Of a stretch of DNA of 6,526 nt, positions 1 to 6,428 are shown piece by piece (the first letter of the stretch is position 1; every line of letters starts with the position of its first letter). The notes below the pieces were generated by a model. The model had not been told where the DNA came from and ran no database searches. It saw only the letters and a list, made by a program, of their open reading frames with translations. Both the position numbers and the translations under genes were made by a program. Origin of the DNA: JAJKIP01 sp040509055 (lineage in GTDB: Bacteria > Bacteroidota > Bacteroidia > Chitinophagales > Chitinophagaceae); the NCBI GenBank assembly GCA_040509055.1, contig JBEVLT010000091.1:1-6526 (forward strand). Reading direction: 5' to 3'.

Positions 1-2094
1 CAACGTAGCATCGAAACCGATATTGGTAATAGACTTTTCCTCCCATTTGATATCCGGCGAGGCCACCAGCGTTTGCAGTCCACCGGTATAGCTTACACCA
101 TTGAACGTATACACCACACCGGTATTGATGGTACCCTGGTACAGGTAATCGCCGATCTCCTGGTTGCCGAGCTTGCCATAGCTGCCCCGCAGCTTCAGCG
201 ACGACACGATGGCTTGCGGTACATTCCAGAATGATTCATTGCTGATACGCCAGCCTACCGAAGCCGCCGGGAAATACCCGAAGCGGTTTGCCGGGGCAAA
301 ACGCGAAGAACCATCCCGGCGCAGGGAGGCGGAAAACAGGTATTTATCGTCATAGGAATAGTTAACCCGTCCGAAATAGGAGCTCAGTGCATTTTCAAAC
401 TCCGAACCTTTGGACGATCTTGTTTTTCCATTATCGATCACCGGATAATAAGGCAGGGTGAATCCTTCCGCCCGGCTCTCCCGCACCACGAAGCTGCCAT
501 GACGATAGGACTGACCTACCAGCGCTTCCACCGAATGTTTGCCAAACGTTTTATCGTAATTCAACGTGTTCTCAATAGAGGAATTGGTATACACCCGCGA
601 ATTGTCGTTCAGCACCGCAAGGTCTTTGCTGAAGAATTTGCCCAGGTAAAACGCCGGCTGCCAGATATAATCCCGCGTGATGGTTTTATCGTAGTTCACG
701 CTTGTTCTGAACCGCAGGTTATGGCCGTTGCTCTTCAGCAGCCGCAGTTCGGCATAGGCATTGGCAAAGGTCCGGTCCACATCCACATAGTTCTTCAGGA
801 TGCTGTTGATGCCGATACCGTTCAGCGAGTTGGCGCCATGAAACTCAGAGTTGCTTCCGCCAAAGCCGTTGATATTGGCCGGGTCGTATACCGGCATGGT
901 GGGAATGGCTACGATCAGCGAACCGATCAGCGGGGGAATACCGCCGAGCAAAATATCGTCGCGGAAGGTCAGCGTGTTCTCGTTCGAATGGGTATAATTG
1001 AAGGTCTGTCCGACTTTCAGGATGCCTTTTTCCGCACTCGTATTGATCCGGGCCGTGTACCGGGTATAATCCGGTCCGTTGCCCACATAGGTGCCTTCGT
1101 TTTTAAAATAGTCGAGCGACAGGTTATATGTGCTGCTGGTACCTCCGCCGGACAGGCTTACGTTGTGGTTATTGCGGTAGCCGGTCTTCAATCCTTCTTT
1201 CTGCCAGTCGGTATCGATATCATCCACAAACCCCGGATCGCCGGGATCGTTGGCCGGAAACAAAGGTTTGCCGGCATTCACTCTTGATTCGTTGTTCAGC
1301 AGCTGGTATTCCGCGCGGTTGGTCACATCCTGTATCTGCCATACCTTATCTACGCCGTAATAACCATTGTAAGCAATGCGCAGCGGCGTATTCTTTCGTC
1401 CCTGCCTGGTGGTGATGATGATCACTCCGTTGGCCGCGGCCGCCCCATAGATCGCAGCGGCCGATGCATCTTTCAGCACCGTCATGGTCTCGATATCGTT
1501 CGGGCTGAAATCACGGATGGAGGCGCCCGGCACACCATCTACCACGTAAAAAGGCTGCGATCCGCCAAAGGTGCTGAAGCCCCTGATCCGAACGCTGGGA
1601 ACCGCACCGGGTTGCCCATCGCTGTTCACCGCCACGCCGGTAGCGCGGCCCTGCAACAGTTGCGAAATATCACTGGCGGAGTATTTTCTTGTCTCGGCAA
1701 TATTAACCGCAGCTACCGAACCGGTCAGGTCCCTTCTTCGCTGGGAGCCATATCCTACGATCACTATATCTTCCAGCACATCTACCCGCTGCTCCAGGGC
1801 ATACGAAAGAGAGACCTGGTTGCCCACCGGTATTTCAGCCGTGGTATAGCTGGCGGAGGTCAGCACCAGTACATCGCCTGGTAGTGCATTGATCGTAAAG
1901 GAGCCATTGCCTGCAGTAGTAGTTACAGCACCCGAACCCTTTACGGTAACAGTAACGCCGGCAAGCGGAGTACCGTTCTTATCGGTGATCACACCTCTTA
2001 CAGGCGATTGCGCCATCACCCATGACGCAAGAAGGGAAAAGACAAGCAGCAGCAAGCCGCTTTTTTCCGGTAATCGTTTTTTATTGATTCTCAT
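1..2094 (-). CDS. SusC/RagA-family TonB-linked outer-membrane transporter, N-terminal 698 residues (3' end outside window)
   Basis: Outer-membrane beta-barrel that, with a SusD-like lipoprotein, imports oligosaccharides or other bulky ligands using TonB energy. The frame is open from the ATG at 2092-2094 to the window edge without a stop. Residues 1-28 form a signal peptide (basic start, Leu-rich core, VMA before Gln29). A carboxypeptidase-regulatory-like beta-sandwich domain spans about 31-98. Next come the VGYG motif (113-116) and the plug domain (about 118-235), with SVRIRG (167-172), VVDGVPG (184-190), LKDASAAAIYG (207-217) and ANGVIIITT (221-229). Barrel strands follow, including the family signature RRDGSSRF (592-599) and GYFP (606-609). 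Family members run to about 1000 residues, so roughly a third is missing at the left edge. No STN domain is present. The plug carries four alanines (218-221) where many relatives have SRGA. An in-frame TGA lies about 45 bases upstream with no other ATG between, which supports this start. Substrate unknown; the family call is very secure. Confidence 0.96.
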   Translation of the reverse strand, partial: MRINKKRLPEKSGLLLLVFSLLASWVMAQSPVRGVITDKNGTPLAGVTVTVKGSGAVTTTAGNGSFTINALPGDVLVLTSASYTTAEIPVGNQVSLSYALEQRVDVLEDIVIVGYGSQRRRDLTGSVAAVNIAETRKYSASDISQLLQGRATGVAVNSDGQPGAVPSVRIRGFSTFGGSQPFYVVDGVPGASIRDFSPNDIETMTVLKDASAAAIYGAAAANGVIIITTRQGRKNTPLRIAYNGYYGVDKVWQIQDVTNRAEYQLLNNESRVNAGKPLFPANDPGDPGFVDDIDTDWQKEGLKTGYRNNHNVSLSGGGTSSTYNLSLDYFKNEGTYVGNGPDYTRYTARINTSAEKGILKVGQTFNYTHSNENTLTFRDDILLGGIPPLIGSLIVAIPTMPVYDPANINGFGGSNSEFHGANSLNGIGINSILKNYVDVDRTFANAYAELRLLKSNGHNLRFRTSVNYDKTITRDYIWQPAFYLGKFFSKDLAVLNDNSRVYTNSSIENTLNYDKTFGKHSVEALVGQSYRHGSFVVRESRAEGFTLPYYPVIDNGKTRSSKGSEFENALSSYFGRVNYSYDDKYLFSASLRRDGSSRFAPANRFGYFPAASVGWRISNESFWNVPQAIVSSLKLRGSYGKLGNQEIGDYLYQGTINTGVVYTFNGVSYTGGLQTLVASPDIKWEEKSITNIGFDATL

Positions 2095-2108
2095 ACAGCA
2101 AAATTTAG

Positions 2109-2121
2109 TTGGTGAAAGTTT
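2109..2121 (-). promoter_or_regulatory. Copy A of a shared 13-base motif upstream of the susC-like gene
   Basis: Read on the minus strand this is AAACTTTCACCAA, ending 14 bases before the ATG of the transporter gene. It matches 12 of 13 bases of copy B on the plus strand upstream of the kinase gene. The two copies therefore face their respective genes in the same orientation. This suggests a common protein-binding or leader element, but the AT-rich context makes chance similarity possible. Confidence 0.3.
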
Positions 2122-2168
2122 ATGGATCAGTATCCGTGATCAATAATTGTCATTTATACATTTATTGA

Positions 2169-2190
2169 ACCGGGTAAAAAAAAGTCCGGT
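2169..2190. repeat. Inverted repeat with an eight-adenine loop
   Basis: ACCGG (2169-2173) and CCGGT (2186-2190) are perfect inverted arms. On the plus strand two inner G-T pairs can extend the stem to seven pairs around eight adenines (2176-2183). On the minus strand, the direction of the susC leader, the loop becomes eight U residues and the inner pairs fail. It could be a weak RNA hairpin or a DNA site; no function can be assigned. Confidence 0.4.
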
Positions 2191-2195
2191 CCTTA

Positions 2196-2214
2196 TCGTC
2201 TTCGCTTCAGACGA
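2196..2214. repeat. Inverted repeat TCGTCT/AGACGA, 6-bp stem with 7-base loop
   Basis: TCGTCT (2196-2201) and AGACGA (2209-2214) pair perfectly across the loop TCGCTTC. On the minus strand the hairpin would be followed, after 12 bases, by the eight-T tract at 2183-2176. That is too far for an ordinary intrinsic terminator, but it places a hairpin and U-tract in the probable susC 5' leader. The structure is directly visible; its role is unknown. Confidence 0.4.
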
Positions 2215-2287
2215 AAGCAGGAAACATACTTACTGGAACAACAGGTAATGGCTTGGGAAGGAAAAAAGGGTAGTGTACCGGCAGAAA

Positions 2288-2306
2288 TCATACTGGCAGT
2301 CATACT
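2288..2306. repeat. Direct repeat TCATACT, two copies 12 bases apart
   Basis: TCATACT occurs at 2288-2294 and 2300-2306, and the core CATACT occurs once more at 2225-2230. The pair lies beside the best minus-strand -7 candidate (2307-2314). AraC-type regulators commonly bind direct repeats, so this is a possible operator, though the 12-base spacing is shorter than their usual half-site spacing. Confidence 0.25.
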
Positions 2307-2372
2307 CAAATATTGAGAATTAGCAATCGTTGTATTACAAAAGTGAAGTTGATCAAAATATTTTTATACAAG

Positions 2373-2408
2373 TATCCAAATTGTATCAAACTTTCATCAA
2401 TTCTTATC
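2373..2408 (+). repeat. Helically phased TATC/CATC array upstream of the kinase gene
   Basis: Four YATC elements start at 2373, 2384, 2395 and 2405, giving steps of 11, 11 and 10 bases. Three of the four are TATC and one is CATC, and most are followed by A/C-rich bases. A further ATCA lies at 2352, 33 bases before the ATCA at 2385. All elements therefore fall on about the same face of the helix. This is the sort of arrangement expected for a multi-subunit operator or for curved DNA. The array overlaps copy B of the 13-base motif. Confidence 0.35.
2388..2400 (+). promoter_or_regulatory. Copy B of the shared 13-base motif upstream of the sensor-kinase gene
   Basis: AAACTTTCATCAA on the plus strand ends 63 bases before the GTG of the kinase gene. 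It differs from copy A (2121-2109, minus strand) at one position. Its presence ahead of both divergent genes would fit a regulator acting on the transporter and on its own operon, but no binding data can be inferred from sequence alone. Confidence 0.3.
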
Positions 2409-2424
2409 ACCATTCAGAGATAAG
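2403..2424. repeat. Inverted repeat CTTATC/GATAAG
   Basis: CTTATC (2403-2408) and GATAAG (2419-2424) are perfect six-base arms separated by ten bases, centred about 50 bases before the kinase start codon. It could be a dimer-type DNA site or a small leader hairpin. Six-base arms are short enough to arise by chance. Confidence 0.25.
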
Positions 2425-2463
2425 CCATCCCCGTTTCAGGTGACCTTATTATATTTATAGCCT

Positions 2464-5400
2464 GTGAGAGTTGCCTGCCTGTATCATAAACTGACGCTGC
2501 TTGGCCTTTCGTTGCTTTTTGTGCTTGCAACGGCGGGGCAATCTTATTATTTCCGGCAGTACCAGGTAGAGAACGGTTTATCGCACAATGCCGTCATCTG
2601 TTGCCTGCAGGACAGGAAAGGTTTCCTGTGGTTCGGCACCAAGGACGGGCTGGACCGCTTCGATGGTTATTCCTTCAAGGTATTCCGCAACGATCCCGAC
2701 GACAAAGGAAGCATTGGCAGCAACTTCATCCATTCGCTGTACCTTGATCCGAACGACATCATGTGGGTGGGCACGGAAAAAGGATTGTATAAGTACGATG
2801 CGTCTACGGAAAGCTTTACCCTGCTGCCCACCCCGTTTACCGAACAGATCACCGATATTAAAATGGATACAAAGGGCAACCTGTGGTTCATTTCCAACTT
2901 CAACCTGTTTCGTTACGACGAGCCGGCCGGGCAACTGGAACAATTCACCGTGCCCGCTTATTTCGAAGCCACTTCGCTCTGTACACTGGCCGATGGCTCG
3001 GTATGGGTATCCACTTCATCAGGAGCTTTGCAGCGTTTCAATCCCGCTTCGCATTCGTTTACCGCCTTCGACCTGTTTGCTCATTCCCCGAAAACCGTAT
3101 CGGCCTGGATCGAAAAGCTGTATGGTACGCTGGATGGTCATATCCTCGTCGGCACGTCCAACCAGGGCGTAAAGCTTTTCAATACTCAAACGCTTTCGTA
3201 CAGGGATATCCTAACTTACAATGCAGACAAAACAGAAATTTTTGCGCGAAACTTTGTGCAGACCTCTCCGGAAGAATGCTGGATCGCTACGGAATCCGGC
3301 ATTTTTATTTACAACCTGCGAACCGGCCGCTACCAGAACCTGCGCAAGGAGTACAACAATCCTTATTCCATATCCGACAATGCAGTTTATACGTTCTGCA
3401 GGGACAAGGAAGGCGGCATCTGGGCCGGCACCTACTTTGGCGGGGTGAACTATTATCCCAACCACCCCCTGGCCTTTACGCGGCATTTTCCTGAAAAAGA
3501 TAAAAATTCGATCAGCGGCAACGTGGTACGGGAGATACACCAGGACCGCTACGGGCATCTGTGGATCGGCACCGAAGATGCAGGACTGAATAAGCTGGAC
3601 ACCGCTACCGGGTTATTCCAGACCTTTCTGCCCACCGGCACATCCGAGGGCATTTCGTATACGAATATTCATGGGTTGCTGGCCACCGGCAACGAACTCT
3701 GGATCGGCACCTTCGAACATGGGCTGGATGTGATGGATATCCGCAGCGGCAAAGTGATCCGGCACTATGCGCGGGACAACGGGCCGCACCCGATCCGCAG
3801 TAATTTTATTTACTGCGTTTACCAGTCGCCTGCCGGCGAGATCATTATCGGCACTACCATCGGCGCTTACCGCTACAACCGCACCGGTGATTATTTTACC
3901 CCCGTGGAAGGCCTGCCGGTCTATAACTGGTATTCGGCCATCCTGCAGGACGAAGCCGGCACCATTTGGGGCTGCACCTATGGCAACGGCGTGAATTATT
4001 ACAACCCGGCTACTAAAAAAGGGGGCAACCTGCGCTACCAGGCGCAGGATAAAACCAGTCTGGCCAGCGACCGGATCAACAGCCTGTTCCAGGACAGCGA
4101 CCGGAACCTCTGGTTTGCCACCGAAGGAGGATTGTGCCGGCTGAACAGGGACAGCAACAGCTTTCGCCGTTATACCACGCAAAACGGCCTGCCGAGCAAT
4201 TTTATCCTCAGCCTGCTCGAAGACGAACAAAAAAAACTATGGATCAGCACGTCGGGGGGCCTGGCCTGCTTTGACCGGCAAACGGAACATTTCACCGTGT
4301 ACACCAAAGCGAACGGATTGCTCAACGACCAGTTCAACTTCAGTTCCGCCTTCAGGGATGCAGCTGGAAAAATGTATTTCGGCAGCGTAAAGGGACTGAT
4401 CAGCTTTACTCCTGCCGGGCAGGCAACCGGTACGTTCCGCCCGGCGGTTTACATTACCGGCTTCCAGGTCAACAACAGGGATCTTGTCATCAACAGCAAC
4501 GGTTCGCCGCTCAACCGCTCCATTACCTATACGGATAAGATCAGTCTTGGCCACAACCAATCCACCTTCAGCATCGACTTTGCGTCGCTCACCTACACTG
4601 CGCCTGAAATGTCGGAATATGCTTATAAAATGGAAGGGCTGGACAAGGACTGGACTTACCTGAAGACCAACCGCAAGGTCTATTTCACCGAGCTCACGCC
4701 CGGCACCTATACGTTCCGGGTAAAAGCTGCTTCGGCCAATGGCAGCTGGGAAGGTCCGGAATCGTTACTCACCATTGAGATCCGCCCGCCGTGGTGGGCC
4801 AGCCGCTGGGCCTGGTTCATCTATATCCTGCTGGTGGTAACACTCGTCCTGTACCTGGTGCGCAATTATCACCTGCGCGTCCGCGAAAAAAATAAACGAA
4901 AGATCGAACAGCTGGAAATAGCCAAAGAGAAAGAGCTGTACGAAGCCAAAATGCATTTCTTTACCAACGTGGCGCACGAGATCAAAACACCGCTCACGCT
5001 GATCAAAGGCCCGCTGGAAAAAGTGATCCGCAAAGCCGGCGATATACCGGAAATAAAAGACAGCCTCCGGATCATGGAAAAAAATACCGGCCGGCTGGTG
5101 GACCTGACCAATCAATTGCTCGACTTCAGGCAAACCGAGATCGAAGGTTTCAGCCTGCAATTCGCCAGCACCAACGTGGCCGAACTGATCGAAGACGCTT
5201 ATACCGGTTTCAAACCGCTGGCCGAACAAAAAGACATCAGCTTTACCATGGGTCCGCTGCCCGACCGCCTGGAGGCGCTGATCGATACCGAAGCCTTCAA
5301 CAAGATACTGGCCAACCTGTTCAGCAATGCTATCAAATATGCAGAAAAGAAAGTGGAGATCGCCCTGCTGCCGGTAAAGAATACCGATAGCACATTTACC

Positions 5401-5655
5401 CTGCAGGTGAAAAACGACGGGTACATCATACCGAAAGAAATGAAAGAACGGATATTCGAACCATTTTTCCGGCTGCGGGAAACCGAGAAACAGCAGGGTA
5501 CCGGCATCGGGCTGGCCCTGTCCCGCTCGCTGGCGCAGTTGCAGAACGGTGTATTGGAACTGGCAGAACCGGAAAATAACATGAACATATTTTTTATCCG
5601 CTTTCCTCTTGCAGCAAACATAACCCCATTTACCAACCCAGCCATTCGTCCATGA
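2464..5655 (+). CDS. HTCS-type two-component sensor histidine kinase with double periplasmic beta-propeller
   Basis: Inner-membrane kinase with a periplasmic sensor, 1063 residues. Residues 1-24 form a signal peptide (core LTLLGLSLLFVLATA). Fourteen propeller-blade (Reg_prop) motifs follow, equal to two seven-bladed propellers. They include GFLWFGT (53-59), IMWVGT (99-104), GGIWAGT (317-323), GHLWIGT (364-370), NELWIGT (411-417), NLWFAT (548-553) and KMYFGS (637-641); the GHILVGT, GEIIIGT and KMYFGS blades lack the usual Trp. A Y_Y_Y domain spans about 712-774, and a membrane helix about 782-799, followed by a charged coiled coil. The HisKA box AHEIKTPLTLI has phospho-acceptor His838. HATPase_c shows the N box NLFSNAIKY (Asn951, Asn955), NDG (984-986), FEPFF (998-1002) and GTGIGLAL (1012-1019). 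The G1 box reads DGYIIP, without the second Gly. GTG at 2464 is chosen because an in-frame TAG sits at 2458-2460 and the signal peptide starts here. The REC and AraC domains normally fused in HTCS proteins are encoded by the next gene, overlapping by four bases. Ligand unknown, probably a saccharide. Confidence 0.95.
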   Translation: MRVACLYHKLTLLGLSLLFVLATAGQSYYFRQYQVENGLSHNAVICCLQDRKGFLWFGTKDGLDRFDGYSFKVFRNDPDDKGSIGSNFIHSLYLDPNDIMWVGTEKGLYKYDASTESFTLLPTPFTEQITDIKMDTKGNLWFISNFNLFRYDEPAGQLEQFTVPAYFEATSLCTLADGSVWVSTSSGALQRFNPASHSFTAFDLFAHSPKTVSAWIEKLYGTLDGHILVGTSNQGVKLFNTQTLSYRDILTYNADKTEIFARNFVQTSPEECWIATESGIFIYNLRTGRYQNLRKEYNNPYSISDNAVYTFCRDKEGGIWAGTYFGGVNYYPNHPLAFTRHFPEKDKNSISGNVVREIHQDRYGHLWIGTEDAGLNKLDTATGLFQTFLPTGTSEGISYTNIHGLLATGNELWIGTFEHGLDVMDIRSGKVIRHYARDNGPHPIRSNFIYCVYQSPAGEIIIGTTIGAYRYNRTGDYFTPVEGLPVYNWYSAILQDEAGTIWGCTYGNGVNYYNPATKKGGNLRYQAQDKTSLASDRINSLFQDSDRNLWFATEGGLCRLNRDSNSFRRYTTQNGLPSNFILSLLEDEQKKLWISTSGGLACFDRQTEHFTVYTKANGLLNDQFNFSSAFRDAAGKMYFGSVKGLISFTPAGQATGTFRPAVYITGFQVNNRDLVINSNGSPLNRSITYTDKISLGHNQSTFSIDFASLTYTAPEMSEYAYKMEGLDKDWTYLKTNRKVYFTELTPGTYTFRVKAASANGSWEGPESLLTIEIRPPWWASRWAWFIYILLVVTLVLYLVRNYHLRVREKNKRKIEQLEIAKEKELYEAKMHFFTNVAHEIKTPLTLIKGPLEKVIRKAGDIPEIKDSLRIMEKNTGRLVDLTNQLLDFRQTEIEGFSLQFASTNVAELIEDAYTGFKPLAEQKDISFTMGPLPDRLEALIDTEAFNKILANLFSNAIKYAEKKVEIALLPVKNTDSTFTLQVKNDGYIIPKEMKERIFEPFFRLRETEKQQGTGIGLALSRSLAQLQNGVLELAEPENNMNIFFIRFPLAANITPFTNPAIRP

Positions 5656-6428
5656 AAGCTTTATTATTACTGGTAGACGACAATGATGAGATACTCGAGT
5701 TTCTCGAACACGAGCTGAACGAAAAATACACGATCCTGAAGGCGCAGGACGGGCAGCAGGCGCTGGACCTGCTGAAAGAACACGCCGTGCAACTGGTGAT
5801 CTCGGATGTGATGATGCCGGTGATGGACGGTTTCGAACTCTGCCGCACCATCAAGACCCATTTTGAGCTCAGCCATATACCCGTTATCCTGCTTACGGCC
5901 CGCAATACCCTGCAGTCAAAGATCGAAGGGCTGGAGCTGGGCGCCGATGCCTATATCGAAAAACCTTTTTCGCCTGAATACCTGCAGGTACAGATCGCCA
6001 ACCTGCTGATCAACCGCAACAAGATCAAGGAATACTTCGCCAGTTCTCCGCTGGTGCATATCCGGAGCATGGCCTATTCCAAAGCCGATGAATTGTTCCT
6101 GGAAAAAATAAACGAAACCATTGTGGACAACCTGGGCGATACGGAACTGGACGTGGAGAAACTGGCGCGGCTGATGAACATAAGCAAGCCCACGCTGTAC
6201 CGCAAGATCAAATCGCTCTCCGACCTGTCTCCCAACGAGATCATCAACATCACCCGGCTGAAAAAAGCGGCGGAACTGCTTGCCGAAGGAACTTATAAGA
6301 TATATGAAGTATCCAACATGGTCGGCTATGCTTCGCAGACCCATTTCGGGAGGAATTTTTTGAAACAGTTTGGGATGACGCCGACGGATTATGTAAACAG
6401 CAAAGAGGGAGAAAGAGAAAAAGAGTAA
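5652..6428 (+). CDS. Response regulator with receiver and AraC-family DNA-binding domains (output half of a split HTCS)
   Basis: Cytoplasmic transcription factor of 258 residues, the likely phosphate acceptor of the upstream kinase. The receiver domain (about 3-120) has acidic pair Asp9/Asp10, phospho-acceptor Asp52 in SDVMMPVMDG, switch Thr82 and Lys104-Pro105, so all key residues are present. A linker (about 121-150) leads to an AraC-type domain (about 150-250). Its first helix-turn-helix is near LARLMNISKPTLYRKIKSL (171-189) and its second near IYEVSNMVGYASQTHFGRNF (217-236), ending in the family signature FGMTPTDYV (240-248). A charged tail EGEREKE ends the protein. The ATG shares bases with the kinase stop (ATGA), which suggests translational coupling. 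No other ATG, GTG or TTG lies in this frame between the in-frame TAA at 5577-5579 and this ATG. The probable target is the divergent susC-like gene and its operon. A single added base upstream would fuse this frame to the kinase. Confidence 0.94.
   Translation: MKALLLLVDDNDEILEFLEHELNEKYTILKAQDGQQALDLLKEHAVQLVISDVMMPVMDGFELCRTIKTHFELSHIPVILLTARNTLQSKIEGLELGADAYIEKPFSPEYLQVQIANLLINRNKIKEYFASSPLVHIRSMAYSKADELFLEKINETIVDNLGDTELDVEKLARLMNISKPTLYRKIKSLSDLSPNEIINITRLKKAAELLAEGTYKIYEVSNMVGYASQTHFGRNFLKQFGMTPTDYVNSKEGEREKE

Larger units (their letters stand above)
2095..2463. promoter_or_regulatory. Divergent intergenic control region between the susC-like gene and the sensor-kinase gene
   Basis: These 369 bases hold no plausible gene and separate two divergently transcribed genes, so promoters for both must lie here. 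The half near the kinase gene is strongly AT-rich. I cannot place either promoter with confidence. The best minus-strand match to the Bacteroidota -7 box TAnnTTTG is AATATTTG (2314 down to 2307, one mismatch), with a TTTG at 2341-2338 as a possible -33 element, but the 23-base gap is long. On the plus strand, TATTTTTA (2359-2366) and TATATTTA (2450-2457) each miss one base of the -7 box and lack a well-spaced -33 partner. The region also contains the repeats listed separately. Neither start codon has a Shine-Dalgarno sequence, as is usual in this phylum. Confidence 0.7.

Noticed and set aside
499..1287. Plus-strand open frame of 262 codons across the left part of the window
   Set aside because: It lies antisense inside the susC-like gene, which has signal peptide, plug motifs and barrel signatures in the minus frame; the plus translation shows no family features.
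2101..2108. TAAATTTTG-like sequence just before the susC ATG as a -7 promoter box
   Set aside because: It has an extra base relative to TAnnTTTG and lies within about six bases of the ATG, leaving no room for transcription to start upstream of the codon.
1128..2146. Several short plus-strand frames (1128-1415, 1571-1849, 1612-1884, 1889-2146)
   Set aside because: All are antisense to the susC-like coding sequence and have no recognisable domains.
2883..3494. Plus-strand frame of 203 codons in another phase of the kinase gene
   Set aside because: Out-of-phase shadow; no frameshift is indicated because the kinase frame keeps its blade motifs across this interval.
4012..4024. A6G5 run in the kinase gene as a slippage or frameshift site
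   Set aside because: The run is not phased as a slippery heptamer, and the blade motifs continue in the same frame on both sides.
3613..4230. Minus-strand open frame of 205 codons inside the kinase gene
   Set aside because: It is a shadow of the propeller region: the plus frame carries regular blade motifs throughout, while the minus product resembles nothing.
5587..5597. Possible programmed frameshift at the T6 run near the end of the kinase gene
   Set aside because: The kinase frame stays meaningful beyond it (FIRFPL), the bases do not form an in-phase classical slippery heptamer, and the regulator has its own ATG.
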